Source: Chryseobacterium vaccae (GTDB taxonomy: Bacteria; Bacteroidota; Bacteroidia; Flavobacteriales; Weeksellaceae). From it: a DNA stretch of 64,000 bases. Positions 16,470-25,874 of the stretch are shown here, piece by piece (the first letter of the stretch is position 1; every line of letters begins with the position of its first letter). A model generated the notes under the pieces. The model saw nothing but the letters and a program-made list of their open reading frames with translations, had not been told where the DNA came from and made no database searches. The stretch covers positions 2,108,001 to 2,172,000 of the forward strand of contig NZ_VSWH01000001.1 of the NCBI RefSeq assembly GCF_009602705.1, written 5' to 3'. The position numbers and the translations under genes are program-made.

Positions 16470-18812
16470 TTAATTCGCCCTGTATTTCTCATCAAACTTC
16501 ACATTACGATCCGCTCCTTTTACCTTCTTGTTTCCGAAAGTATAAGTTACTGATAAAGTAAGTCTTCTTGCATCATAATAATTATTGTAATAATGAGTTC
16601 CTGTTGTATAATAAATTTCTCCCCTGCTTCTTGACTGTTTAAAAATATCTGAAACAAACAAATTCATCTGCAGACTTCTTTCCATAAGACTCAGCTTAAG
16701 CCCTGAAGTGAAATTCCCGGCAAAATCCATGTATACATTTCCGGAATTGGAAGGCAGGCGGAACCAGTAATTGAAAATAAGCTGTATTGTTTTACTTTTA
16801 TTAAGCGACAGGTTGTTCTGAACATTAAAATCATAACTGGTTCCTTTACGGGAGGCAGCATCTGTAGCATAAACCTCTGTATTCATATAAGACAGATCTA
16901 CAGAATAATTGGCTTCCCAGAATTTAAAGAAGGTATCAGAATAATTTAGAGAAACTCCCATGCTGTTCTGGTTGTAAAAATTAGCAAAAGTGCTTATCCT
17001 GTTTTCACCCTGAAGATTAGCTAACTGGTCGAATGCATCTATCGTTCTCTGATAATAAGCTGATGCAGACAGTTTCCCTTTATAAACGTATGAAAGCTCA
17101 AAGTTGTGATTCACGGACGGTTTCAGAAGCGGGTTGCCTGTAAAATAAGAATTCACATTAATATACCAGCGATAAGGATTGATGGCACGGAATCCCGGTC
17201 TGTTGATCCTTTTAGAATAATTCAGGCTAAAGGTATTATTTTCGTTGCTTTTATATGTTACATACGCCGTAGGAAAGAACTTTCCGTAAGAATTTTCAGT
17301 CTGTTGTCCGGAGGTCAAAGAATTCCCGTTGATCGTGGAATATTCATAACGAAGCCCCGCTTTAGCAGACCATTTTTCGCTGAACTCTTTTTCAAAGCTG
17401 AGGTAAGCAGCATAATTTTTTTCATTATATTCAAATACATTACTTTTTACAGGATCTTCAACATAGTTCCCGTTGAGCAGATCCAGATAGGCAATATCAG
17501 AATTGTTATCAAAATTGGTGAACTTTACTCCGGCTTCTGTCTTAGCGAACTTATAGGGTAACGTAAGATCGGCCTGCCCTGAATAAATTTTATAATCCAC
17601 GGTAGAAGGTGTTCTCACAACAAAACTTTGTCCTGAACTTTCCGTAGTAATGAAATCTATTGTACTTTCCGGAATATTGGAAAAATAATTTCCTGTGAAA
17701 CTCAGCTTATTATCCTGTTTTCCGAATTTAAGATCATAATAAGCGCTTACTGTCTGTTGCTTGCCTTTAGAACGATGCTCCGCGTAGGTCGTCAGAGTGT
17801 TAGTATGATTTCCATTCTGAAAATAGTCTGAACGGTTATCAATATCCATATTGGAATGCCCAACTCCATAATCATAGATAAGCCCGATGTTAGACTTTGT
17901 ATTAAGCTGATAATCCAGGCTCAGATTCGCCCCCAACCCATCTCCAAAATCTCTTCTGTCATCGGAACTTTTCACCCCTTCCACTCCTTCCATTCTGTAA
18001 TTTTCAAAGGAATGTTTTTCATATTTGGATTGTCTTAATTTTAGTGATGAACGAAGCTTTTCATTCTGATAATTAAGGGTTGCACTGTTGGAAGTTCCGG
18101 TATAGGTCTGCTGCTGAAGGCTTGTAGTAAGGCTTCCATTCCAGCCCAGATTCTGATTTTTCTTCAGAACAATATTAATCAGTCCGCTGTTTCCCTGTGC
18201 TTCATATTTAGCAGGAGGCGTTGTGATCACCTCAATTTTTTCAATATTCTCAGATCTCAGGCTTTTAAGATAAGTTACCAGTTCGCTTCCGGAAAGGTTC
18301 AGCATTCGTTCATTAACCATCACGGCTACTCCACTTTTTCCTACAATCGAAATCCCTGAGTTGTCATCCACCTTCAGTAAAGGAGTTGTTGCCAAAGCTT
18401 CGGCACCATCCATTCCCTGTGAAGCCACAGAATTTGATACGTTAAAGATCAGACGGTCCGCTTTTCTTTCGATCATTTTTTTTCTGGCGGTGAGGGTAAC
18501 TCCTTCAATCTGCTTTTCCTGCTTTTTATCAATAGAAAAGTCCTTCTTCATATCACCATTTACCGTAATATCAGATGATAACATTTCTGCTCCATCCTGT
18601 ATAAGCCTGATCGTATAATTTCCATTTTCGGGAAGCTTCAGTTTAAAATTTCCTTTTTCATCTGAAATAGCGGTTTGCTTCTGTTCTCCTTTTGAAGCAA
18701 TGATCTCAATATATGAAACGGTATTTCCTGTCTGGGTAATTTTTCCTGTAATCTGCTGCGAGAAAGCAAAAACCGGCAAAAGAATGAGTGCCGAAAGTAA
18801 TATTTTTTTCAT
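16470..18812 (-). CDS. Outer-membrane beta-barrel protein with CarboxypepD_reg-like N-terminus (TonB-receptor-like)
   Basis: This 780-residue exported barrel has a signal peptide (about 1-18). A carboxypeptidase-regulatory-like beta domain (about 20-95) and a plug-like region with SVASQGMDGAEALATTPLLK and EKIEVITTPPAKYEAQG precede a barrel of the OMP_b-brl_3 type. The protein finishes RLTLSVTYTFGN plus a short polar tail. Such proteins import large ligands or anchor surface complexes. No SusD-type partner is adjacent. It is divergent from a GH92 mannosidase with a shared palindrome between them. Confidence 0.85.
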   Translation of the reverse strand: MKKILLSALILLPVFAFSQQITGKITQTGNTVSYIEIIASKGEQKQTAISDEKGNFKLKLPENGNYTIRLIQDGAEMLSSDITVNGDMKKDFSIDKKQEKQIEGVTLTARKKMIERKADRLIFNVSNSVASQGMDGAEALATTPLLKVDDNSGISIVGKSGVAVMVNERMLNLSGSELVTYLKSLRSENIEKIEVITTPPAKYEAQGNSGLINIVLKKNQNLGWNGSLTTSLQQQTYTGTSNSATLNYQNEKLRSSLKLRQSKYEKHSFENYRMEGVEGVKSSDDRRDFGDGLGANLSLDYQLNTKSNIGLIYDYGVGHSNMDIDNRSDYFQNGNHTNTLTTYAEHRSKGKQQTVSAYYDLKFGKQDNKLSFTGNYFSNIPESTIDFITTESSGQSFVVRTPSTVDYKIYSGQADLTLPYKFAKTEAGVKFTNFDNNSDIAYLDLLNGNYVEDPVKSNVFEYNEKNYAAYLSFEKEFSEKWSAKAGLRYEYSTINGNSLTSGQQTENSYGKFFPTAYVTYKSNENNTFSLNYSKRINRPGFRAINPYRWYINVNSYFTGNPLLKPSVNHNFELSYVYKGKLSASAYYQRTIDAFDQLANLQGENRISTFANFYNQNSMGVSLNYSDTFFKFWEANYSVDLSYMNTEVYATDAASRKGTSYDFNVQNNLSLNKSKTIQLIFNYWFRLPSNSGNVYMDFAGNFTSGLKLSLMERSLQMNLFVSDIFKQSRSRGEIYYTTGTHYYNNYYDARRLTLSVTYTFGNKKVKGADRNVKFDEKYRAN

Positions 18813-18834
18813 ATATTCTATAGTAGTAATTTTT

Positions 18835-18851
18835 AGTAAGACAGTCTTACT
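18835..18851. promoter_or_regulatory. 17-bp palindrome, probable repressor/activator operator
   Basis: AGTAAGAC, one spacer base, then GTCTTACT: perfect 8-bp arms. It lies 22 bases upstream of the barrel gene start and 63 bases upstream of the GH92 start, in a 102-base divergent promoter region. The 8-1-8 form suits a dimeric regulator such as a TetR-type protein. No regulator gene is adjacent. Confidence 0.6.
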
Positions 18852-18914
18852 CTTCCTTTTATTACATTTTGTTCTGCTGTTTTTTCAATATATTCGCTGA
18901 CATAAAATTATGAT

Positions 18915-21716
18915 ATGAAAAAAAGCCTTGCTGTATTGTCTTTATTCATTGCACAGATCATTTATTCTCAGAATTATGCGCAATATGTCAACCCATTCAT
19001 AGGGACGGGGGGACATGGCCATACTTTTCCCGGAGCGACGGTTCCTTTCGGAATGGTTCAGCTTTCTCCGGATACCAGAATAGATGGGAGCTGGGATGGC
19101 TGCAGCGGCTATCATTATTCAGATTCCGTGATTTATGGCTTTTCTCATACCCACCTCAACGGAACCGGAGTTTCAGATTACGGGGATATTATGCTGATGC
19201 CTACGATGGGAAATCCAAGCCTGAACAATAAAGACTATTCCTCAAAATTTTCTCATAAAAATGAAAAAGCGGCGACAGGATTTTACTCCGTTAAATTAGA
19301 TAAGAACAACATTGATGTACGCCTGACCACCACCCAAAGAGTCGGCTATCACGAATATACCTTCAACAATTCAGGTAAAGCTAATATCATTCTGGATCTC
19401 AACCATCGTGACAAACTTCTGGAGGGTGAAGTGAAGATCATTGATGATAAAACCATTGAAGTCTTCAGAAGAAGTGAAGCCTGGGCAGTTAACCAATATG
19501 TATATGCCAGAATTGAATTTTCAAAACCCATGAAAATTTCAAAAAAAGAGGTTAACGGAAAACAGGAAGATCAACTTTTCACAGGAACAAAACTGGCATT
19601 GGCCTTCTCTGCTGATGTAAAAAAAGGTGAAAAGATCAATGTGAAAGTTGCGCTTTCCCCCACAGGCTATGAAGGTGCAGGAAAAAATATGCTGTCAGAA
19701 GGAAAATCCTCAGATTTTGAAGCCATAAAGAAACAGGCAGAAACAGACTGGAATAAAGAACTTTCAAAAATTGAAGTAAAATCTGATGATAAAGGTAAAT
19801 TATCCGTATTCTACACCGCCATGTATCATGTTTTCACCCAACCTAATATCAATATGGATGTGGATGGAAAGTACAGGGGCAGGGACAACAAACTGTATAC
19901 AGTAAAAGATTTCGGCTATTACACGGTATTCTCACTTTGGGATACCTTCAGAGGCGCGCATCCGCTGATGACTTTAATCGACAGAAAAAGAACTGCTGAT
20001 TTCATCAATACCTTCATTAAACAATATGAACAGGGCGGAAAGCTTCCGGTATGGGAACTGGCTTCCAACGAAACGGAATGTATGATCGGCTACCATGCTG
20101 TTTCTGTTATTGCCGATGCTATGGCTAAAGGAATTAAAGGATTTGACTACGAGAAAGCATTCGAAGCCTCTAAAAATTCTGCCATGCTGGATATTTTCGG
20201 CCTCAATGCTTACAAACAGAACAATTATATCAGCATTGATGATGAACATGAAAGTGTTTCCAAAACGGTGGAATATGCCTATGACGACTGGTGTATCGCC
20301 CAGATGGCTAAAATTTTAGGTAAGAAAGAAGATTACCAGTATTTCATGAAACGTTCCCAGAACTGGAAAAATCTTTATAATCCTAAAACCGGTTTTATGC
20401 AGCCAAGAAAGAACGAAAACTGGCTGGAACCATTTGACCCAAGGGAAGTCAATAACAATTATACGGAAGGAAATTCCTGGCATTATTCCTATTCGGTACA
20501 GCAGGATATTCCGGGACTGATTTCAGCCCATGGCGGAAAAGAAAAATTTGAACAGTTCATTGATGCTATTTTTGCAGCATCCGATAAAACGACAGGCAGA
20601 GAACAGGTGGATATTACCGGACTGATGGGGCAATACGCCCAGGGAAATGAACCTAGCCACCACATCGCCTACCTGTACAATTATGTAGATAAACCTGAAA
20701 AAACAGATGCAAAGATCCGATATATCCTTGACCATTTTTATAAAAATACCCCGGACGGACTGATCGGAAATGAAGACTGCGGCCAGATGAGCGCCTGGTA
20801 TATCTTAAGCTCGATGGGTATTTATTCTGTTACTCCGGGTCTTCCGGAATGGCAGACCACTACCCCTTATTTTGACGAGGTTACCATTCATCTGGAAGAC
20901 GGAAGTACAAGGGTTATCAATAAAAACACAGGAAAGGCTGAGCTTAAAAAGCTGGGATTTGAGAATATCCCGCAAACAAAAGATTTTAAATATACCCAGC
21001 AGACCGCTTCTCCTGTAATATCTTCAGACAGGATCTTTGATTTTTCAGCAAAAGTAGAAATCACCCCGCTGAATCCTGAAGACAAAGTATATTATATGAC
21101 TCTTGATGAAAGTGATGCCAACAAAAGAAAAACATTCTCAACCTACAAAGGTCCTTTCACCATAAGTAAAACCACCCAAGTTCAAGCCTTTGCGGAAAGA
21201 AAAGGAGAAAAAAGCTCGGTAACGACTGCCGTTTTTAACAGAAGGCCTAATTATTGGGATATTTCAATCAGTTCAACACCTACCCCACAATACGCTGCCG
21301 GCGGAAAGCTGGCATTGATTGACGGAATCAGAGGGGATGTTAACTGGAGAAAAGGCGAATGGCACGGGTATCAGGGACAGGATTTTGAAGCTGTTATCGA
21401 CCTGAAATCGCCACAGCAAATTACTAAACTATCTTCAACTTATCTGCAGGACAGCAGATCATGGATTCTGATGCCTAAAAAAGTAGAATATTACGCCTCC
21501 ATCAACAATAAAGATTTTATTCTTCTGAAAACGATAGACAACACTATTGATCCAAAGGATGAAAAGGTACAGACCAAAGATTTTGAAACAGAGATTCTTC
21601 CTACTGAAGCACAATACATCAAAGTAAAAGCTTATTATTTCGGGAAACTTCCGGAATGGCATCAGGGAGCAGGCGGTGAAGCTTATATTTTTATTGATGA
21701 GATTTCAGTAAAGTAG
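18915..21716 (+). CDS. GH92 family alpha-mannosidase with CHB_HEX-like and F5/8-type C-terminal domains
   Basis: This is a 933-residue exported glycosidase. After the signal peptide (about 1-18) the GH92 start is clear: YVNPFIGTGGHGHTFPGA, PFGMVQLSPDT, GFSHTHLNGTG. Later catalytic-domain motifs include GNEPSHHIAYLYN and GNEDCGQMSAWYILSSMG, followed by the close of GH92 at about 690. A chitobiase C-terminal-like beta domain (about 700-775) and a discoidin-like domain (about 785-933, INGDQ-type sugar-binding fold) follow. GH92 enzymes are calcium-dependent exo-acting alpha-mannosidases that trim N-glycans or fungal mannan. Adjacent barrel and operator suggest a glycan-linked locus, but no SusCD pair is present. 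Confidence 0.9.
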   Translation: MKKSLAVLSLFIAQIIYSQNYAQYVNPFIGTGGHGHTFPGATVPFGMVQLSPDTRIDGSWDGCSGYHYSDSVIYGFSHTHLNGTGVSDYGDIMLMPTMGNPSLNNKDYSSKFSHKNEKAATGFYSVKLDKNNIDVRLTTTQRVGYHEYTFNNSGKANIILDLNHRDKLLEGEVKIIDDKTIEVFRRSEAWAVNQYVYARIEFSKPMKISKKEVNGKQEDQLFTGTKLALAFSADVKKGEKINVKVALSPTGYEGAGKNMLSEGKSSDFEAIKKQAETDWNKELSKIEVKSDDKGKLSVFYTAMYHVFTQPNINMDVDGKYRGRDNKLYTVKDFGYYTVFSLWDTFRGAHPLMTLIDRKRTADFINTFIKQYEQGGKLPVWELASNETECMIGYHAVSVIADAMAKGIKGFDYEKAFEASKNSAMLDIFGLNAYKQNNYISIDDEHESVSKTVEYAYDDWCIAQMAKILGKKEDYQYFMKRSQNWKNLYNPKTGFMQPRKNENWLEPFDPREVNNNYTEGNSWHYSYSVQQDIPGLISAHGGKEKFEQFIDAIFAASDKTTGREQVDITGLMGQYAQGNEPSHHIAYLYNYVDKPEKTDAKIRYILDHFYKNTPDGLIGNEDCGQMSAWYILSSMGIYSVTPGLPEWQTTTPYFDEVTIHLEDGSTRVINKNTGKAELKKLGFENIPQTKDFKYTQQTASPVISSDRIFDFSAKVEITPLNPEDKVYYMTLDESDANKRKTFSTYKGPFTISKTTQVQAFAERKGEKSSVTTAVFNRRPNYWDISISSTPTPQYAAGGKLALIDGIRGDVNWRKGEWHGYQGQDFEAVIDLKSPQQITKLSSTYLQDSRSWILMPKKVEYYASINNKDFILLKTIDNTIDPKDEKVQTKDFETEILPTEAQYIKVKAYYFGKLPEWHQGAGGEAYIFIDEISVK

Positions 21717-21767
21717 TCACAGACTTTTCCCTGTGTTAATCATAGGAATCTTTTGACAAACTTTTTA

Positions 21768-21935
21768 AACCACAACAGACACAAAAGATTTTGACACTTT
21801 AGTAGAATGAAGTTTACTGCATAAAAGTTCACATAAGAACACTTTAAAAATATACGATTTCTATTTATCATAGAATAAAAAAATCTGCTCAATCCGCATG
21901 ATGAGCGAGACCATAAAAATCTCTTCTAAAAATGA
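21768..21935 (-). repeat. Dispersed intergenic repeat, partial copy (family AB, B half)
   Basis: It matches the B half of the copy at 16174-16376: ACCACAACAGACACAAAAGA, ACACTTTAGT, ATAAAAGTTCAC, TACGATTT, AAATCTGCTCAATCCGC and GAGCGAGACCATAAAA. It fills most of the gap between the convergent GH92 and nadR genes. Confidence 0.6.
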
Positions 21936-21943
21936 TCCCTATC

Positions 21944-21976
21944 AAACCTTATAGGTTTTTGAAACCTATAAGGTTT
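21944..21976. repeat. Nested palindrome (15-bp arms)
   Basis: The arm AAACCTTATAGGTTT (21944-21958) and its exact inverse (21962-21976) flank a TTG loop. Each arm is itself a 6-bp inverted repeat around TAT. It sits between two convergent genes, so it could act as a bidirectional terminator. Its form also fits a REP-like mobile palindrome. Confidence 0.75.
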
Positions 21977-21989
21977 AAACAACACAATA

Positions 21990-22997
21990 TCAAATTCCGG
22001 AGCCAAAATAGTTCGAGTATTTTCTGAATTCCGAAAGTACATTCTCTACCTTCCGGATTCTTTCTTCAAGGCTTCCTGATAACAGGATATAAGGAATATT
22101 CCGTTCTTTAAGGTCCGCAATAATCTGCTTCTGAAAGATTTCCCTTTTCTGGTCACCGCTTCTGTCCCAGGTATCATCATAAGGAATATCAATATCACAC
22201 AGGAAAAAAAGATCGTATCTTTTATAATTCAGATCTGCGGTTTTTCTTAAAAAATCAGGAGCTTTTCCATGATAATCCAGAGCAAACATATAGGTGGTAA
22301 TAGCATTGGTATCTACAAAAAAGTACTGATTGGCATTGGCTATTTCACGGTCTTCAATTTCGATATGTCTTTTGGCAATCACATCAAAATCTTCAAAACC
22401 GATCCTCCGGTCAACATGATGTTCCGTCCAGTATTCTCGTCCGTATTCGGGAGCGAAAGCAGTATTGAATTTCTTAGCCAGTGCTTCCGTAAGGGTAGAT
22501 TTCCCTGAAGACATGGCTCCCAGGAAAACAGCTTTTGTGATCAGATCTTTGTATACAATACTGCTCACATAGTCTTTATAAGCAAAACAATTTTCCCGTA
22601 TTTTCGTTGCAGAAACCGGAACAACTGTTCTCGCTTCATCCACCCTCCGGTCTACAGCATTCAGAGCTTTGCTTACATGATCTCCGTAAAATTCACTGGA
22701 ATAAAAATGGGTGATTTTTCTGCCGTTAAGCATTTTGATAATGTACTCCTCTTGTATGATCTCAAACCACCTTTCATTGGAGTAGCCGTCCGGACCGTCC
22801 CAACATTCGATTACTTCAGCCTGTGGATAGAGATTTCTGATCCAGCCTGCCCGGATGTGCAAAGGAGTTTCGATAACATCGGTATCATAGATCAGTACTA
22901 CCAGTTCATCTACTTCACTTAACGCAGTATCAAAAACAAACTGATGTCCTTTGTGGAACGGCGCATATTTTCCTAATGTAAGTCCTGTTTTTTTCAT
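21990..22997 (-). CDS. nadR: NadR-type bifunctional NMN adenylyltransferase / nicotinamide riboside kinase
   Basis: This 335-residue protein starts with a nucleotidyltransferase domain: GKYAPFHKGHQFV holds the HxGH motif and PVSATKIRE fits the ISxTxIR-like motif (about 1-150). A P-loop kinase domain follows with Walker A GAMSSGKST and lid/Walker B elements (about 155-335). There is no HTH repressor domain, unlike the enterobacterial NadR. Together the domains turn nicotinamide riboside into NMN and then NAD+. The start overlaps the pnuC stop by 4 bases, so uptake and phosphorylation are coupled. Confidence 0.93.
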   Translation of the reverse strand: MKKTGLTLGKYAPFHKGHQFVFDTALSEVDELVVLIYDTDVIETPLHIRAGWIRNLYPQAEVIECWDGPDGYSNERWFEIIQEEYIIKMLNGRKITHFYSSEFYGDHVSKALNAVDRRVDEARTVVPVSATKIRENCFAYKDYVSSIVYKDLITKAVFLGAMSSGKSTLTEALAKKFNTAFAPEYGREYWTEHHVDRRIGFEDFDVIAKRHIEIEDREIANANQYFFVDTNAITTYMFALDYHGKAPDFLRKTADLNYKRYDLFFLCDIDIPYDDTWDRSGDQKREIFQKQIIADLKERNIPYILLSGSLEERIRKVENVLSEFRKYSNYFGSGI

Positions 22998-23671
22998 TGT
23001 TTTTCTTCTTTACTCCCTTTATTCCAATTGTAATACCCGTATACTGCATTGATTAAAAAGGCCGACCACATGGCTATCATCATGATTCCGCTTTCACTTC
23101 CGTCCAGGGTTCTTATAATCCAGATGATAACAGTAACAATATTTAAAATAATGTACAATAACCATTGTTCTTTATAGCGGAGAATCATCAGAATGGTAGC
23201 GGTAATTGAAATGATGGTAGACATCCCGTCCAGATAAGGAGTGTTCTGCCCTCTTACCGCAGACAGCAAATATCCCAGAACAGCGCAGCCCAAAGCTGTA
23301 AGAACGAAAACCGCCAGCAAAGATTTCAACTGAAGGGATTTCATTTCCACAATATCATTTTTTATATGCTTTTTCCACATAAAATAACCGAAAATATTCA
23401 TCGGTAGGAAAAATATCAGATAAAGCCCGAGTTCTCCGAACAAACCGTTCTGATAAGCTACAAAAGCATAGGCGGCCGTATTTAAAGTTCCAATAACATA
23501 GTTCCAGATACTTCCTTTTGCAGCCAGTACTACACATAAAATTCCGGACACCAGCACAAAGAAATTAAGCCAGTTATCTTTATTAATAACGGCAATTCCG
23601 ATACTGAGCAGTGAAAATGAAAGAAGCCAGATGATTTCAAATGGCTTCCATGATTTTAAAATATCGTTCAT
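22994..23671 (-). CDS. pnuC: PnuC nicotinamide riboside transporter
   Basis: This 225-residue membrane protein has about seven hydrophobic helices and the PnuC signatures WNYVIGTLNTAAYAFVAY and DGMSTIISITATILMILRYK. PnuC moves nicotinamide riboside by facilitated diffusion, made one-way by the coupled kinase. It overlaps nadR by 4 bases and starts 9 bases after the PhyH gene. No TPP-type riboswitch is visible, so I do not favour a thiamine transporter. Confidence 0.93.
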   Translation of the reverse strand: MNDILKSWKPFEIIWLLSFSLLSIGIAVINKDNWLNFFVLVSGILCVVLAAKGSIWNYVIGTLNTAAYAFVAYQNGLFGELGLYLIFFLPMNIFGYFMWKKHIKNDIVEMKSLQLKSLLAVFVLTALGCAVLGYLLSAVRGQNTPYLDGMSTIISITATILMILRYKEQWLLYIILNIVTVIIWIIRTLDGSESGIMMIAMWSAFLINAVYGYYNWNKGSKEEKQ

Positions 23672-23680
23672 TATTTTTTA

Positions 23681-24403
23681 TTAATTCAGTCTTTCCGACC
23701 AACGCAGTTCTTCCGGAAGTTCCATATCAGAAAATTCAATATGAATCACTCTTCGCCTCCTGCCGTCGTTAGTCCGGTTGGAGCCGTGAAGAATAAGGGG
23801 TTTCATGATCATAATTCCACCTTTTTTCACGCTGCATATCTCTTCAGTTTCTGTAGCCCAGTCAATGGTTTCCGGTCTGTAAATTCCTTTGGCATGTGAT
23901 CTGGGAACAACTTTCAGAGCTCCGTTATTTTCATCGGTATCATCCAGATGAATTCTGATGGTAAAGATGTTTTCCAGAATCTTTAGAGGAGGCTGTACTG
24001 CAAACTGATTCTTTTTTGTGGTCCAGGGTCCAAATCCGTCAAGCTCCAGTTTTTTATCCACCGAAATAGTCAGATCCTGATGATAGGCTACATACCAGTT
24101 TGAAGTTTCAGGTTTATCAAAATAAATGCTTTTCACAGCAATATATTTTTCTCCGAAAATTTCTCTAATAACGGTTTTAATACGGTTATTGAAGATAAGA
24201 TCCTTTACTTCGGGAACTTCTTTTAAAAACTGACGTACTGCAAAAAGATCATCCGATTTTCTAAAATTTGAATTGGAGGTATCTGTATTCAGAATTTTCT
24301 CGCTGATTTTTTCAATTTCCTCATCAGAAAACAGATCATTGATTACGGTAAAACCCTTTTCATGAACATCTTCTTTATGGCGTTGAAGCCCCATCATATC
24401 CAT
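23681..24403 (-). CDS. Phytanoyl-CoA dioxygenase (PhyH) family Fe(II)/2-oxoglutarate oxygenase
   Basis: This 240-residue oxygenase has EKGFTVINDLFSDEEI as the usual PhyH opening. The iron ligands appear as His-x-Asp in YHQDLTI and a later His in LHGSN. The 2-oxoglutarate-binding Arg lies in the NDGRRRRVIHIEF stretch, so the active site looks complete. I chose the ATG at 24403, which overlaps the symporter stop as TAATG and fits translational re-initiation. An upstream ATG at 24442 would add 13 residues inside the symporter gene. The substrate is unknown. Its place between a symporter and pnuC-nadR is the main clue. Confidence 0.85.
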   Translation of the reverse strand: MDMMGLQRHKEDVHEKGFTVINDLFSDEEIEKISEKILNTDTSNSNFRKSDDLFAVRQFLKEVPEVKDLIFNNRIKTVIREIFGEKYIAVKSIYFDKPETSNWYVAYHQDLTISVDKKLELDGFGPWTTKKNQFAVQPPLKILENIFTIRIHLDDTDENNGALKVVPRSHAKGIYRPETIDWATETEEICSVKKGGIMIMKPLILHGSNRTNDGRRRRVIHIEFSDMELPEELRWSERLN

Positions 24404-25653
24404 TACACTTCCTGCGGTGTATTTTCCAGCTGTCCTTCCCATTTGGAAACAGCAGAAGTGGCTAATGCATTTCCTAATACATTGGTCATACTTCTTCCCA
24501 TATCACAGAAATGGTCGATAGGCAGGATAAGGGCAATTCCTTCAGGCGGGATTCCAAACATGGAACATGTTGCCACAATAATTACCAGAGAAGCTCTCGG
24601 AACTCCGGCAATCCCTTTTGAGGTAAGCATTAATACTAAAAGCATGGTAATCTGCTGTCCCAATTCCATTTCAATTCCGTAGATCTGGGCAATAAAGATG
24701 GAGGCAAACGTCATATACATCATACTTCCGTCCAGGTTAAATGAATATCCTAAAGGCAGAATGAAAGACACCACCCTGTTGTTACATCCGAATTTTTCAA
24801 GCTCTTCCACCAGTTTCGGGAAAACGGCTTCTGAACTTGTTGTAGAGAAAGCGATTAGCAACGGAGCCTTGATTCTTTTAATTAATTCAAAAAGACGGTT
24901 CCCAAGAATTAAGTATCCTACCAGTAAAAGTACCATCCATAGAACAGCTAATGCGAAGAAAAAGTCTCTGAGATAAATTGCATACACCTTGAATATTTCA
25001 AAACCATTCACGGCTACTACAGCAGCAATCGCTCCCAAAACCCCAAGCGGTGCAAACCACATGATGTATCCAACCATTTTCAGGATGGCGTGAGCAATAA
25101 TATCAAAAAGCTTCACCACCGGCTTTGAATATTCTTCGCCCAGATTCGCAAGCGCAACTCCGAACATAATGGAGAATACTACAATCTGAAGCACTTCATT
25201 GGTAGCAAAGGCTTCAAATAAACTTTTAGGAATCATATGCTTTACAAAATCTTCCATAGAAAAACTTTTACTGCTTTTCAGAAGATCTTCTGCTGCTGCG
25301 GCATCCTGAATCGGCAGTTTAGTCACGTGTCCCGGCTCCAGCCAGTTCACAAGGACCAGTCCTATAAAAAGGGAAACCAGTGATGCTGAAATAAACCACA
25401 GCATGGCTTTCGTTCCTACTCTTCCGATCATTTTGATATCACTCATCTTGGCAATCCCTACAACAAGAGTAGTAAATACCAATGGTGCAATAATCATCTG
25501 TACCAGCCTGATGAAGACCGTTCCCAGCAGTTTTATGTTTTTGGAAAAAGGTTCGGCACTTTCAGGATACTGTATGTGTACCACACCTCCGATTCCTACT
25601 CCCAAGATAAGCGCAATAATAATGCCTATAAAAAGTTTATTTTGTCCTTTCAT
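24403..25653 (-). CDS. Dicarboxylate/amino acid:cation symporter (DAACS family)
   Basis: This 416-residue membrane protein has the DAACS core: SEAVFPKLVEELEKFG corresponds to the SSxxTLP-like hairpin, FNLDGSMMYM to the NMDGT motif, and GIAGVPRASLVII to the re-entrant HP2 region. Family members import glutamate, aspartate or C4-dicarboxylates with H+ or Na+. The SMMYMTF segment replaces the common GTxxY form, so the specificity is uncertain. It is the first gene of a run with phyH, pnuC and nadR and has its own promoter. Confidence 0.9.
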   Translation of the reverse strand: MKGQNKLFIGIIIALILGVGIGGVVHIQYPESAEPFSKNIKLLGTVFIRLVQMIIAPLVFTTLVVGIAKMSDIKMIGRVGTKAMLWFISASLVSLFIGLVLVNWLEPGHVTKLPIQDAAAAEDLLKSSKSFSMEDFVKHMIPKSLFEAFATNEVLQIVVFSIMFGVALANLGEEYSKPVVKLFDIIAHAILKMVGYIMWFAPLGVLGAIAAVVAVNGFEIFKVYAIYLRDFFFALAVLWMVLLLVGYLILGNRLFELIKRIKAPLLIAFSTTSSEAVFPKLVEELEKFGCNNRVVSFILPLGYSFNLDGSMMYMTFASIFIAQIYGIEMELGQQITMLLVLMLTSKGIAGVPRASLVIIVATCSMFGIPPEGIALILPIDHFCDMGRSMTNVLGNALATSAVSKWEGQLENTPQEV

Positions 25654-25672
25654 ATATATTGTTCAATTGCCA

Positions 25673-25701
25673 CAAATATAATAGTTTTTGAATTGGCACA
25701 A
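25673..25701 (-). promoter_or_regulatory. Promoter of the symporter-phyH-pnuC-nadR run
   Basis: On the minus strand TTG, an 18-base spacer and TATATTTG match the Bacteroidota -33/-7 consensus. The start codon is about 20 bases downstream. Confidence 0.7.
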
Positions 25702-25835
25702 GATTTTGTTCTATGCGGGTTAAGTTTGCTTTAATTTTATGATCCATTAAAATTAAATTCCTGGTTTAGAAAATATTGCAAAAAATTAATAAAACATTTA
25801 TTGAGTTTTTATTCTTTTGGTACAAATTTTATTAT

Positions 25836-25843
25836 TACATTTG
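25836..25843 (+). promoter_or_regulatory. -7 element of the BON lipoprotein gene
   Basis: TACATTTG fits TAnnTTTG exactly and lies 31 bases before the start codon. A TTG at 25817-25819 gives a 16-base spacer, slightly short. Confidence 0.55.
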
Positions 25844-25874
25844 ATTGTATTAATAACATTAATAAATATACAAT

